A stretch of 64,000 bases of DNA, from NCBI RefSeq assembly GCF_002846205.1, contig NZ_PHKV01000008.1, positions 62,001-126,000 on the forward strand, written 5' to 3'. Below, in pieces: positions 1 through 9,011 of this stretch. The notes beneath the pieces are model-generated. The model was given only the letters and a program-made list of their open reading frames with translations, had not been told where the DNA came from and searched no databases. The stretch comes from Xanthomonas prunicola. Lineage in GTDB: Bacteria; Pseudomonadota; Gammaproteobacteria; Xanthomonadales; Xanthomonadaceae. Every line of letters begins with the position of its first letter. The stretch's first letter is position 1. A program made the translations under genes and the position numbers.

Positions 1-99
1 GACAGCGCCTTGTACGAAGCCAAGCGGCAGGGCGGCAACGTGCTGTGCATGCAGGAGACGCTGGCTCTGGATCAGCCGCCTGCCTCCGGTCAGCGCTGA
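1..99 (+). CDS. GGDEF (diguanylate cyclase) protein, C-terminal end only
   Basis: Only the last 32 codons are in the window. They begin DSALYEAKRQGGN, which matches the conserved end of GGDEF domains (A-LY-AK--GRN), followed by a short variable tail and TGA. The family makes cyclic di-GMP from two GTP. The stop lies 3 bp before the ATG of the next gene, so the two are probably co-transcribed, placing a c-di-GMP enzyme beside a class III nucleotide cyclase and a peptide-modification locus. The catalytic GGDEF motif is outside the window, so activity cannot be judged. Confidence 0.8.
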   Translation, partial: DSALYEAKRQGGNVLCMQETLALDQPPASGQR

Positions 100-102
100 G
101 CG

Positions 103-2763
103 ATGAGTACCCGCACCCACGCACGCAAGGACGCGTCGTCGGAGGCGATCCAGGCGCCGCGTCTGCGGACCTTGCTGTTGACCGATCTCTGCGATTCGAC
201 TGCACTGGTCGAACGGATTGGCGATAACGCCGCAGCGGCACTATTCCGCGAGCACGACCGGCTGGTGGTCAAGCTGCAGCAGCACTGGCGCGGCCGCCTG
301 ATCGATCGTTCCGACGGGCTGTTGTTGTTGTTCGATCGCCCCATCGACGGCCTGGGCTTCGCGCTGGATTACGCGCGGGGGCTCAAGACGATGGGCGATG
401 CCCACGCGCTGACGCTCTGCGCGCGGCAAGGTCTGCATGTCGGTGAAGTGCTGACGTGGCGCAACAGCGAGGAGGCGGTCAGCATCGGCGCCAAACCGCT
501 GGAAGTTGAAGGGCTGGCCAAGCCCACTGCCGCCCGCCTGATGTCGATGGCCCGGCCCGGGCAGATCCTGATCTCGGCGGTAGCCGAATCGTTGACTCAC
601 CGTGCCGCACGCGAACTCGGCAGCCGCGCCGACCGGCTGTTGTGGAAATCGCACGGGCGTTGGCGCTTCAAGGGCATGCCCACCGCGATGGAGATCTACG
701 AAGTCGGCGAAGTTGGTTTGACCCCACTGCGCATGCCGAAAAACTCGGCAAAAGCCTGGCGCGACGTGCCGCTGTGGCGCAGGCCGGCAGCATTGGTGGC
801 GGAGGTGGGGGTGATGCTGGCGGTGGGCATCGCCGTGTGGTTTTTCATTCGGCCGCAGCCTGCGATTGCGTTTGCCGAGCGTGATTGGGTGGTGGTTGGC
901 GATGTGCGCAATCTCACTGGCAATACAGTACTTGATGGCACGCTGGAACAGGCGCTACGCATCAGCCTTGAGCAGTCGCGGTACGTTAACGTACTGAGCG
1001 ACATGAAGGTGCGCGACACCGTGGCGCGCATGAAGCGCGATCCCAACACGATTGTTCTCGATCGCAGCGTGGCGTCTGAGGTAGCGTTGCGTGATGGCGC
1101 CCGCGCAGTTGTTCTGCCGACGGTGGCTGAAGTCGGTGGGAAATTGCGTTTCAGCGTGGAGCTAGTGGATCCGCGCACGCAGACAACCGTGTATTCGGAG
1201 TTTGTACAAGGCGACGGCTTGCCGTCTGCTCTGTCTTCGGTCGATCAAGTCACCCGTAAGCTGCGGCAGGGGCTGGGCGAGATGGTTGCGTCGATCGACA
1301 AGAGTTCGGTGCCATTACCGGCGGTCACAACCTCGAGCCTGGACGCGTTGCGTGCGTATGCTCTCGGCGTGGAAGCCACTGCAAAAGGTCGTTGGCGCGA
1401 GGGCTTGGAGTTGTTCGATCGCGCGGTTGGGATCGACCCGACGTTTGCATTGGCTTACCTGGGTGCTGCGCGTATCAAGGTTGCGGTGTCCGACCGCAAC
1501 GGCGCGCTTCCGTACCTGGACAACGCGGTTCGGTTCCGCCAGCGTTTGCCGGCGCGTGATCAGCTCTATCTAGATGCCTGGATTGCCGAATTGCGGGCGG
1601 TGAACACCGCATTGCCACTGTGGAGAACCTTGGCGTCGCTGTATCCGGATAATTTTGCCGGCGCTGCCAACACATCGTGGCATTTGTTTGTAGCCAACCG
1701 CTTTGCAGAGGCTCTGCCATACGCGCAGGCGGCCGACGTTGTACAGGATCCGCTGCGTTCCATTGCGTCCGATCGGATCGGGCGCATCCTGCTGGCACAG
1801 GGGAAGGTTGAGGCCGCGTTGCAGCGCTTCGAAAACTCGGGCGATGGCGATCGGGCAGGTCCGCTGCGCCGCAAAGCAGATGCCTTGGCGGTGTTGGGTC
1901 GTTATGTCGATGCGCGGCGGGCCCTCGACCAGATCGTGGAGAACGGCTACGCCAATGATGACGTGGTGCCGCTGATCGACCGCACCAGTATCGCTCTGGA
2001 TCAGGCCAATTGGGCGGATGCGAATGCTGCGATGGCACAGGCTCTGGAACGCAGCAAGCACACCGATAACTTCAGCTATCGTCAGTTCTTGGTGATTGGG
2101 GCGACCACTGCCGCCATCACGGGTGAAACGGCACCTGTGGGCAAGATGGTGAGCTCGGCGTTTGATGAGCTGGTGGCTGCAATAAAGACCGAGGGCCCGG
2201 CCGAGCCAAACTTGCAGGATGACGCTGCGCTGGTGTTGGCTTTGGTCAGCCAGGCTCAGCGGAATGGCGACGATCACTTCACTGCACGCGCGCTTTCGGC
2301 GATAAAGCCTGCGCTCGCACACGAAACACCTGTGCTTGCAGAATTGCGCGCGATCGTCGAAGCCCAGCATCTAGCGCTGTCAGGGGATCGCACAGCAGCG
2401 ATTGCCCGTCTGCCTACCAGCCCGGACGATCTGTTGCAGACGCGCGTCACCTTGTACACGTTGTTGCACGACAGCGGACGGCATGCGGAGGCACTGCAAC
2501 AAGCACGCTGGCTTTCTCTGCAGCGCGGGCGCGCCTACATCGAGGCAAATGCCTCGCAGACGCTACAGCCGCTCAATGTGGCGCATACGCGGTTAGCCCA
2601 GCTATGGACTGCCGAGTCGCTGTATGCACTGGGGCATACCCAGGAGGCCCGCGAGCAGGCGCAGGCGTTCGTGCGCGCCTGGCCTGCATCGCGTCTGCCT
2701 GCTTACTTGCGCAGCAGGGTGGAGCGAATACTTTCCGATTCGAAAGCGAAGATCACGGTGTGA
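103..2763 (+). CDS. Peptide-modification-system cyclase: class III nucleotidyl cyclase domain, one TM helix, TPR-like C-terminus
   Basis: 886 aa. Residues about 20-190 are a class III adenylate/guanylate cyclase domain: LLLTDLCDST (metal-binding Asp28 and probably Asp71 in RSDGLLLLFDR) and GLHVGEV. A single hydrophobic helix follows at about 228-248, then a long, probably periplasmic part with an alpha/beta domain and helical TPR-like repeats from about residue 415. The architecture matches the Xanthomonadaceae family called putative peptide modification system cyclase, found beside an NHLP-like peptide and a SagB-like dehydrogenase, as here. It sits 3 bp after a GGDEF gene. Its last 61 bp overlap tail-to-tail with the peptide gene on the other strand. 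The product nucleotide and its role are unknown; linking it to peptide maturation is inference from context. Confidence 0.8.
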   Translation: MSTRTHARKDASSEAIQAPRLRTLLLTDLCDSTALVERIGDNAAAALFREHDRLVVKLQQHWRGRLIDRSDGLLLLFDRPIDGLGFALDYARGLKTMGDAHALTLCARQGLHVGEVLTWRNSEEAVSIGAKPLEVEGLAKPTAARLMSMARPGQILISAVAESLTHRAARELGSRADRLLWKSHGRWRFKGMPTAMEIYEVGEVGLTPLRMPKNSAKAWRDVPLWRRPAALVAEVGVMLAVGIAVWFFIRPQPAIAFAERDWVVVGDVRNLTGNTVLDGTLEQALRISLEQSRYVNVLSDMKVRDTVARMKRDPNTIVLDRSVASEVALRDGARAVVLPTVAEVGGKLRFSVELVDPRTQTTVYSEFVQGDGLPSALSSVDQVTRKLRQGLGEMVASIDKSSVPLPAVTTSSLDALRAYALGVEATAKGRWREGLELFDRAVGIDPTFALAYLGAARIKVAVSDRNGALPYLDNAVRFRQRLPARDQLYLDAWIAELRAVNTALPLWRTLASLYPDNFAGAANTSWHLFVANRFAEALPYAQAADVVQDPLRSIASDRIGRILLAQGKVEAALQRFENSGDGDRAGPLRRKADALAVLGRYVDARRALDQIVENGYANDDVVPLIDRTSIALDQANWADANAAMAQALERSKHTDNFSYRQFLVIGATTAAITGETAPVGKMVSSAFDELVAAIKTEGPAEPNLQDDAALVLALVSQAQRNGDDHFTARALSAIKPALAHETPVLAELRAIVEAQHLALSGDRTAAIARLPTSPDDLLQTRVTLYTLLHDSGRHAEALQQARWLSLQRGRAYIEANASQTLQPLNVAHTRLAQLWTAESLYALGHTQEAREQAQAFVRAWPASRLPAYLRSRVERILSDSKAKITV

Positions 2764-3041
2764 TTGGTCTTTTCGGTCAGATAGCTCTGTAACTCGGCAC
2801 GTGCCAGCGCGATGTCTTCTTTGGACGCGAGCTGATTGGTGGTCATGCAGTAATAGGGCTCTCCGGCACTGGGCACTGTTTTGTCGGCACTCGCACCGGT
2901 TACCCCGATCTGAGCGAGCGCCTGCACTGGGTTGCATTGGAAGCAATCGCGAAAATCGTCGTCGTTGGACAGCAGCTCCAACAACCTGTCGGCGGTGGAT
3001 GCATCGAACGGAAGGTGTGCATTGTCGGCTGAGTCAGTCAT
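2703..3041 (-). CDS. Putative modified (RiPP-like) precursor peptide with NHLP/nitrile-hydratase-type leader
   Basis: 112 aa from ATG at 3041; an in-frame ATG at 3074 would give 123 aa. Neither has a strong Shine-Dalgarno, but 3041 has GGA about 10 nt upstream and is nearer the size I recall for the family. Residues 20-46 (RLLELLSNDDDF...CNPVQALAQIGV) fit the leader pattern LL--L--D--F---L--NP--AL---GI of nitrile-hydratase-like leader peptides. After an ASADKTVPSAG linker comes the likely core, starting near YYCMTTNQLASKEDIALAR, with Cys65 plus Ser/Thr residues. Leader cysteines are 33 and 36. It is divergent from the SagB-like dehydrogenase (85-bp spacer) and convergent with the cyclase. I recognise it as the putative modified peptide family of Xanthomonas relatives. 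The modification and final product are unknown. Confidence 0.75.
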   Translation of the reverse strand: MTDSADNAHLPFDASTADRLLELLSNDDDFRDCFQCNPVQALAQIGVTGASADKTVPSAGEPYYCMTTNQLASKEDIALARAELQSYLTEKTNHTVIFAFESESIRSTLLRK

Positions 3042-3125
3042 CGTCTTGTCCGCAGAGTGAGGGGGTTGATGCATGGTGTGATGGGATAACTGAGACAATA
3101 TCGACCATGCGCATGTGTCCTTGAG

Positions 3126-4340
3126 ATGTCTATGCAGATTCGCCGCTGTGCCACGTTGTTCTTCGAGCTTCGCGACGATGCGACGTTCGATCTTGCTCAA
3201 TTGCTTGCCGGTGGTGATGGCCTGCGCCGCCGCACCCGTTGGCTCGCGCTCGCGCCCCACCTTGATGCCGAAGTGGAAGTCGCTGCGCATGAGCGTGACT
3301 GGCTAAGTCAACTCAGTCCTACGCGCTGGCAGCCTGTCGATTCATTGCAACCGCCGCCGCCCTGGATGGGGCGGTTGCTCGATCAAGGGCTTGCGATCAG
3401 CGATCAACCCGAGCACGCAACCCACCGGGAGCACGACGAGCAGGTCCAGCAACAGCGCTGGTGGCCGTTAGCCGCGCTCTGGCATCGTTTTGCACGCTGG
3501 AAAGGCGAGGACAGCGTAGCGACAATGGAAGAGCAAGGCCTGACAACTGCCGAGGGGATGGTGGATCGCCTAGGCGCACCGCCCGCTGAAGTCGTGGAGC
3601 GTGGCGTAGGAGGTGTTGCTGCACGAATCACGCTGCCGCATGCGATACCTGGCACTTTCGATGAGCTGTTGTCACGCCGGGTGACCTGCCGCAACTTCGA
3701 TACGCAGCGCGCGCTGTCAGTTGAGTTGTTGAGCCACATGCTCCAACGTAGCGTCATGGCGAGTGCGCGCGTTGCGGTGGGCCACGACACCGCGTTTTTG
3801 AAAAAGCCGGTGCCTTCGGGAGGAAGCCTGCATCCCACTGAGACCTATCTGCTGCTTCAGCGCGTCGAGGGCATGCCGAGCGGGATCTATCACTACCGTC
3901 CGATCGACCACGCTCTGCAGCCGCTGGACCTGCCGCCTGAGCCGCTGTCGGATCTCGCGCGTCGGGCGCTCTCTGGACAGCACTGGTTTGCCGAAGCACC
4001 GGTGCTGCTGATTCTGGTGCCGCGCTTTTTGCGCAGTTTCTGGAAGTATCGAAACCACGCCAAGGCCTATCGCGCGATGATTCTCGACGTTGGCCATATC
4101 GCGCAGACGCTCTATCTGAGCGCCACCGACCTGGGGCTGGGAGCGTTCGTGACCTCGGCCATCAACGAGGTGGACATCGAGCAGGCACTGGGCCTGGATG
4201 GCCTGCAGGACGGTCCACTGGCCATCTGCGGATTCGGTTGGCGGGCCGAAGAGATGGCCAACACCGAGCTGGATCCCAATGGGGCGGTATGGCAATCCGG
4301 TCGCGATCGGGATCGATTCAACGATCTGGAGCAGCACTGA
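3126..4340 (+). CDS. SagB-related putative peptide maturation dehydrogenase (nitroreductase fold)
   Basis: 404 aa. The C-terminal half (about 180-395) is a SagB/nitroreductase-type FMN domain: SRRVTCRNFD, KKPVPSGGSLHPTETYLLL, GIYHYRPIDHAL, MILDVGHIAQTLYLSA and LGAFVTSAINEVDIEQALG. In azoline RiPP systems SagB-type enzymes oxidise heterocycles to azoles. The N-terminal 150 residues have no motif I can name and may bind the peptide. It is transcribed away from the precursor peptide. No YcaO cyclodehydratase, LanM or radical-SAM gene is visible nearby, so the dehydrogenase either acts on unmodified peptide or needs a partner elsewhere. The start could also be the ATG at 3132. Confidence 0.82.
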   Translation: MSMQIRRCATLFFELRDDATFDLAQLLAGGDGLRRRTRWLALAPHLDAEVEVAAHERDWLSQLSPTRWQPVDSLQPPPPWMGRLLDQGLAISDQPEHATHREHDEQVQQQRWWPLAALWHRFARWKGEDSVATMEEQGLTTAEGMVDRLGAPPAEVVERGVGGVAARITLPHAIPGTFDELLSRRVTCRNFDTQRALSVELLSHMLQRSVMASARVAVGHDTAFLKKPVPSGGSLHPTETYLLLQRVEGMPSGIYHYRPIDHALQPLDLPPEPLSDLARRALSGQHWFAEAPVLLILVPRFLRSFWKYRNHAKAYRAMILDVGHIAQTLYLSATDLGLGAFVTSAINEVDIEQALGLDGLQDGPLAICGFGWRAEEMANTELDPNGAVWQSGRDRDRFNDLEQH

Positions 4341-4516
4341 CAGATCTCGCGGCGCAGTATCAACGCAGGGCGGCCGTCTTCGAGTTTGTGGCTACCGCAC
4401 TGACAGCAGTAAAAGCAGCGACGCAAGCGAGTTGCGTTGGCACTGGCTCGGTGGAAACGGCTTCGGTAGATGAGCCGGCGATAGCGCCGCCTGGTCCGGA
4501 CGTACGCATCGTAAGC

Positions 4517-4547
4517 GGCATTACTCGCCGCAGCGGCGAGTAATGCC
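4517..4547. terminator. Perfect 14-bp-arm hairpin between convergent genes
   Basis: Arms GGCATTACTCGCCG and CGGCGAGTAATGCC are perfectly complementary around a 3-nt CAG loop. The hairpin sits between the end of the dehydrogenase (4340) and the end of the S9 peptidase on the other strand (4561). There is no U-tract on either side. A bidirectional terminator or mRNA 3'-end stabiliser is likely; a mobile REP-like unit is possible. Confidence 0.6.
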
Positions 4548-4560
4548 CTGCATGCGTCGC

Positions 4561-6645
4561 CTACCTTCGAATCGCCTGCGTATGGGTCTTCAAGGCATCG
4601 CTCAGGCCGTTGATCTTGTCGGCGCCTTCCGGGACGGTGATGCTGGAGCCTTCCAGATCCGTGCCGATCGGTTGCACGCGGCCACCCAGGCACTGGCTCA
4701 GGAAGCTTTCGGTTACTGCGTTGAAGGCCTTGCTGTTTTCCGGGCGGCGGAAGCCGTGGCCTTCGTCGGGGAACAGTACGTAGGTGACCGGAATGTTCTT
4801 GGCCTTCATCGCGTTGACGATCTGGTCGCTCTCAGCCTGTTTGACGCGTGGGTCGTTGGCGCCCTGGCCGATCAAGAGCGGCTTGCTGATCTTGTCGACA
4901 TGGGTGAGCGGGGAGCGTTCGGTCAGCCACTGCTTGCCGGCGGCGGTGGCGGGGTCGCCCATGCGCCGGGTCAGCTGCTTGTAGAAGCTGGCCCAATACG
5001 GCGGTACGGTGCCGAGCAAGGTATTGAGATTGGCCGGCCCCACGATGTCCACGCCACATTTGAAAGCGTCCGGGGTAAAGGTCATGCCGACCAGCGTCGC
5101 ATAGCCGCCGTAGCTGCCACCCATGATGGCGACGTCGTCGGGTTTGGTGACGCCTTGCTTGACCGCCCATTGCACCGCGTCGAGCAGGTCGTCGTGCATC
5201 TTGCCGGCCCATTCGCCGTTGCCTGCGTTGGTGAAGGCTTTGCCGAAGCCGGTGGAGCCACGGAAGTTCACCGACAGCACTGCGTAGCCGCGGTTGGCCA
5301 GCCATTGCTCGTACGGGCCATAGCCGTAGCTGTCGCGTGCCCACGGGCCGCCATGCACGAACAACACCAACGGCACCGGCTTGTCGGCCTTGCCGTCGTG
5401 GTTGGTGTCGGCTTCGGCGGGCAGGGTGAGGTAGCTGACCAGTTTGAGGCCATCGCGTGCGGTCAGTTCCTGCGGCCACATCGGCACCAGCGGTTTGCCA
5501 TCCAGTGCGGGCCGTGCGGAAAACAGCTTGGTCAACTTGCCACCATCGGCGCGGTCGTAACGGTAGTACGTCAGCGGTGTTTCGGCCGCCGAATAACCGA
5601 CGATCCAGATGCGGTCGTCGAGCGTGCGTGCGGCAACGCTGGCGTCTCCGCTGCCGAGCGATTTCAGTTTTTGCAGATCTGCGGCAATGCCGTCATCCAG
5701 CGGCTTCCATTCTTCGCGCAGGTAGTCGGTGGACACTGCCTGCACCACGCCGGTCTTGGGATCGTTCAAGGTGGCGCCGACATCGGCGCGTGGGTTTTCG
5801 AACAGCAGCGTGCGTGCATTGCTGGCGGTGTCGATGGCATACAGCGCTGCGGTATCGCGGTTGCGCGAATCCTGCATGTACAGCGTCCTGCCATCCTCGG
5901 TCAGGCCGTCGGGGGTGGTGTTGGTGACATCCTCGAACGGAATGCGGTCCACGCGCTTCCAGCGTTTGCCATCTGGCACAAGTAACTCTCTGCCGGCATC
6001 GTCTGTCGCGCGCGTGGCGTAGCGCAGCTGGTAGTCGCCATCGAACAGGTACGCATCCAGGCTGTCGGTGTTCTTCTGCACCAACGTACGCGTGCCGGAG
6101 GCCAAGTCCACGCGATACACATCGTGCCACTTGGCATCGCGATCGTTCATACCGACCATGATCGATTCGGGATGCTGCGCGCTGACCCGATATACCTCGG
6201 CATTGGTCTTGTTGAACGGGGTGAGATCCTTGCTCCCGCCATCAGCCAGATTGACTGAAAATAGATGGAAATCTTCATCGCCACCGTTGTCGCGCAGATA
6301 CAGCAGGGTATTCGCTTGATGGGTCCAGAAGTAATTGCGGATACCGCGTGCGGTGTCCTTGGTGATCGCGCGGGCTTGATCTGGCGCATCCATCGGCGCG
6401 ACCCAGACATTGAGTACGCCCTCCAGCGGTGCCACCCAACTGAGGTACTTGCCGTCCGGGCTGATGCTGACATTGGCTCGCTCGGGGTTGCCGAACAATG
6501 CATCGCGGGTGATCAGTTGGGCAGGCGCAGCGGGTGCCGCCGCCGCCGGGGTGGGCGTTGCAGCTTTTTCGGATGCGGGCGCGGGTTTGTCGCTGCAGGC
6601 AGACAGCGCGAGCAGCATGCTGGAAACGAGAAGCAGGCGTTGCAT
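4561..6645 (-). CDS. S9 (prolyl oligopeptidase family) peptidase, predicted lipoprotein
   Basis: 694 aa. The N-terminus MQRLLLVSSMLLALSAC has a lipobox (LSAC), so it should be a processed lipoprotein. It is followed by an Ala/Pro-rich linker, an N-terminal beta-propeller with TolB-like blades (ISPDGKYLSWVAP), then an alpha/beta-hydrolase domain with LFVHGGPWARD, the nucleophile motif GGSYGG (Ser about 511), the acid in GANDPR and the His in DEGHGF. This fits S9 dipeptidyl aminopeptidase/acylaminoacyl-peptidase-like enzymes that trim oligopeptides in the periplasm. It is single and monocistronic; a hairpin separates it from the carboxylase gene upstream. Exact specificity cannot be told from sequence. 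Confidence 0.9.
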   Translation of the reverse strand: MQRLLLVSSMLLALSACSDKPAPASEKAATPTPAAAAPAAPAQLITRDALFGNPERANVSISPDGKYLSWVAPLEGVLNVWVAPMDAPDQARAITKDTARGIRNYFWTHQANTLLYLRDNGGDEDFHLFSVNLADGGSKDLTPFNKTNAEVYRVSAQHPESIMVGMNDRDAKWHDVYRVDLASGTRTLVQKNTDSLDAYLFDGDYQLRYATRATDDAGRELLVPDGKRWKRVDRIPFEDVTNTTPDGLTEDGRTLYMQDSRNRDTAALYAIDTASNARTLLFENPRADVGATLNDPKTGVVQAVSTDYLREEWKPLDDGIAADLQKLKSLGSGDASVAARTLDDRIWIVGYSAAETPLTYYRYDRADGGKLTKLFSARPALDGKPLVPMWPQELTARDGLKLVSYLTLPAEADTNHDGKADKPVPLVLFVHGGPWARDSYGYGPYEQWLANRGYAVLSVNFRGSTGFGKAFTNAGNGEWAGKMHDDLLDAVQWAVKQGVTKPDDVAIMGGSYGGYATLVGMTFTPDAFKCGVDIVGPANLNTLLGTVPPYWASFYKQLTRRMGDPATAAGKQWLTERSPLTHVDKISKPLLIGQGANDPRVKQAESDQIVNAMKAKNIPVTYVLFPDEGHGFRRPENSKAFNAVTESFLSQCLGGRVQPIGTDLEGSSITVPEGADKINGLSDALKTHTQAIRR

Positions 6646-6655
6646 GAGGCCTCCG

Positions 6656-6688
6656 GTGGCACTGCGGCCACGTCGGCCGATGTGCCAC
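6656..6688 (-). terminator. Hairpin between mccA end and S9 peptidase start
   Basis: Outer arms GTGGCAC/GTGCCAC and inner arms CGGCC/GGCCG make a nested inverted repeat. It lies in the 99-bp gap after the leucine-operon carboxylase stop (6745) and just before the peptidase ATG (6645) on the same strand. It may end the operon transcript or shape the peptidase 5' leader. No U-tract. Confidence 0.4.
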
Positions 6689-6744
6689 GCTAGCGGCAGC
6701 CCGCGTACAGACGAACGTGCCGTTGGTCACGCAGCCATGCGTCG

Positions 6745-8772
6745 TTACGCAGATGCGGACACGAATTCCACCAGCGCTGCACCGTCGGCCACCAGATCGC
6801 CTTCGGCCACCAGATATGCCTGGACGGTGCCGTCGCTGGGCGCGTGCAGTGTGTGCTCCATCTTCATGGCTTCCAGCACCACCAGCGCCTGCCCGCGGGT
6901 GACCGGCTGGCCCACGGTTGCGGCCAAGGAGACGATGCGGCCGGGCATCGGTGCGGTCAGCCCGCCCGCGTCCTGGGTGGGTTGATCGGCTTCCACCAGC
7001 GCATCGTGGTAATGGAAGGTTGCCCGCTGCGTGGCACCGATCAGGGTCAGTGTATTGCCATCACGCAATGCCTGCGCACGCCATTGCCGGCCGTCCATCT
7101 CCACCCGCAAGCCAGTGTCGTGCGAGTGGTGGCGCAAGGTGTGCGTTTCGTTTGCGAAGATGACTTGCCAGCCATCGGCATCGCGACGCACATCGAGTTG
7201 GCGGCGCTCACCATTTGCTTCCAGAATCACGCGCTGCGCTGCACGCGCACCGATGCGCCAACCATCGTTCTGCTGCCACGGCGAGTGCGGATCGGCCGGA
7301 TCAACGGCCGCAGCCGGCAACGCATCGGCGATCAAGACCGCCGCCAGACACCACCATGCGCTGTCGGGGCTGTGCGCCTGCGGAAACAGCACGGCATGCT
7401 CGCGCTCGATCAGCGCGGTGTCCAGATTCGCCGATGCGAACGACTCGGTCGCAATCAGGCGCGATAGGAATGCACTGTTGGTGGTGACACCCACCGCATG
7501 GAACTGCGCTAATGCCGCGCGCATGCGTGCCAATGCAGCGGGGCGATCGGTATCCCAGACGATCAGCTTGGCGATCATCGGGTCGTAGTAAGGGCTGATG
7601 GTGTCGCCTTGCTCCACGCCCGCATCGATGCGCACATGCGCGCTGGCGACAGGCAACTGCAGCTGGCGCAGCGTACCGGTGGACGGCAGAAAGCCGCGTT
7701 CGGCATCTTCGGCATACAGGCGTGCCTCCAGCGCATGCCCGTGAATGTGCAGCTCGTGCTGCCGACGCGGCAGCCGCGCGCCAGCGGCGACGCGCAATTG
7801 CCATTCCACCAGATCGGTGCCGGTGATCAACTCGGTCACCGGATGCTCCACCTGTAGCCGGGTGTTCATTTCCATGAAATAGAAATCGCCGTCCGGGCCA
7901 GCGATGAATTCCACGGTGCCGGCACCGACGTAGCCCACGGCCTGCGCCGCGTCCACGGCCGCCTTGCCCATCGCCGCGCGCCGCGCCTGACTCATGCCGG
8001 GCGCAGGTGCTTCTTCCAGCACTTTCTGATGGCGGCGCTGCACCGAGCAGTCGCGTTCGAACAGGTACACCACCTCGCCGTGCGTATCGCCGAACACCTG
8101 GATTTCGATATGCCGCGGCCGCTCAACATATTTCTCCACCAATACGTGCGCATTGCCGAATGCCGACTGCGCTTCACGCTGACAGCTAGCCAAGGCATCT
8201 TCGAAGGCCGCGCTGGCATCCACCCGGCGCATGCCCTTGCCGCCACCACCTGCGCTGGCCTTGATCAACACCGGGTAGCCGATTGCGTCGGCTTGCGCGC
8301 GCAAGAAAGCCGGCGCCTGCTCCTCGCCGTGGTAGCCCGGCGTCAGCGGCACGCCGGCACGTTGCATCAGGGCCTTGGCCGCGCTCTTGTCGCCCATTGC
8401 GCGAATCGCCGCTGCGGGCGGGCCGATGAAGACGATGCCAGCGTGTGCACAGGCTTCGGCAAACGCTGCGTTTTCCGAAAGAAACCCATAACCCGGATGG
8501 ATCGCCTGCGCACCCGTTGCGCGTGCCGCTTCCAGAATCGCTTCGCCACGCAGGTAGCTTTGCTGCGCCGGCGACGCACCGATATGGACCGCCTCGTCGG
8601 CCAAACGCACATGCCGTGCAGCGCGGTCTGCATCCGAGTACACCGCCACCGTCGCAATGCCGAGGCTGCGGCAGGTTGCGATCACCCGGCAGGCGATCTC
8701 ACCGCGATTGGCGATCAGGATCTTGTCGAAGGGCGCTTGCGTTGCTGCGGCGATAGGGTCGCGCTGGGTCAT
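6745..8772 (-). CDS. mccA: Methylcrotonyl-CoA carboxylase biotin-containing alpha subunit
   Basis: 675 aa from ATG at 8772 (MTQRDPIAAATQAPFDKILIANRGEIACRVI); the open frame extends upstream but conservation begins here. Biotin carboxylase core: IHPGYGFLSENAAFA, the ATP-grasp glycine loop KASAGGGGKGMR and EMNTRLQVEHPVTE. The C-terminal biotinyl domain carries EAMKMEH with biotinyl-Lys at about 637. With the beta subunit it carboxylates 3-methylcrotonyl-CoA in leucine/isovalerate breakdown. The neighbouring isovaleryl-CoA dehydrogenase and beta subunit support this over propionyl- or geranyl-CoA carboxylase. A 239-bp gap separates it from the beta gene, large for this operon. The gene is also called liuD. 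Confidence 0.88.
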   Translation of the reverse strand: MTQRDPIAAATQAPFDKILIANRGEIACRVIATCRSLGIATVAVYSDADRAARHVRLADEAVHIGASPAQQSYLRGEAILEAARATGAQAIHPGYGFLSENAAFAEACAHAGIVFIGPPAAAIRAMGDKSAAKALMQRAGVPLTPGYHGEEQAPAFLRAQADAIGYPVLIKASAGGGGKGMRRVDASAAFEDALASCQREAQSAFGNAHVLVEKYVERPRHIEIQVFGDTHGEVVYLFERDCSVQRRHQKVLEEAPAPGMSQARRAAMGKAAVDAAQAVGYVGAGTVEFIAGPDGDFYFMEMNTRLQVEHPVTELITGTDLVEWQLRVAAGARLPRRQHELHIHGHALEARLYAEDAERGFLPSTGTLRQLQLPVASAHVRIDAGVEQGDTISPYYDPMIAKLIVWDTDRPAALARMRAALAQFHAVGVTTNSAFLSRLIATESFASANLDTALIEREHAVLFPQAHSPDSAWWCLAAVLIADALPAAAVDPADPHSPWQQNDGWRIGARAAQRVILEANGERRQLDVRRDADGWQVIFANETHTLRHHSHDTGLRVEMDGRQWRAQALRDGNTLTLIGATQRATFHYHDALVEADQPTQDAGGLTAPMPGRIVSLAATVGQPVTRGQALVVLEAMKMEHTLHAPSDGTVQAYLVAEGDLVADGAALVEFVSASA

Positions 8773-9011
8773 CGGATCAGTCTCTGCACGTCGCCGTAGC
8801 GGCGGGTCGTCCCACGAAGAAAAACGGCTTGTCTGTTTCACACGTACATCCAGCGGAAGCAGGTCTGTTGCTACACCGCGCTGTGTTGCCCGCAAGCCAG
8901 TTGCGCAAACGCCCACGATTGCCGGCACACATACGACGGAACCTCATTGCCGGCCTGTACACCAGCACCACCGCAGCGCGCAGCCCTGAAGCTGCAACGC
9001 ATGCAACCAAG

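Noticed and set aside
4543-5985. 480-aa open frame on + strand
   Set aside because: It is antisense to the S9 peptidase, has no recognisable motif, and reflects GC-rich codon use of the real gene.
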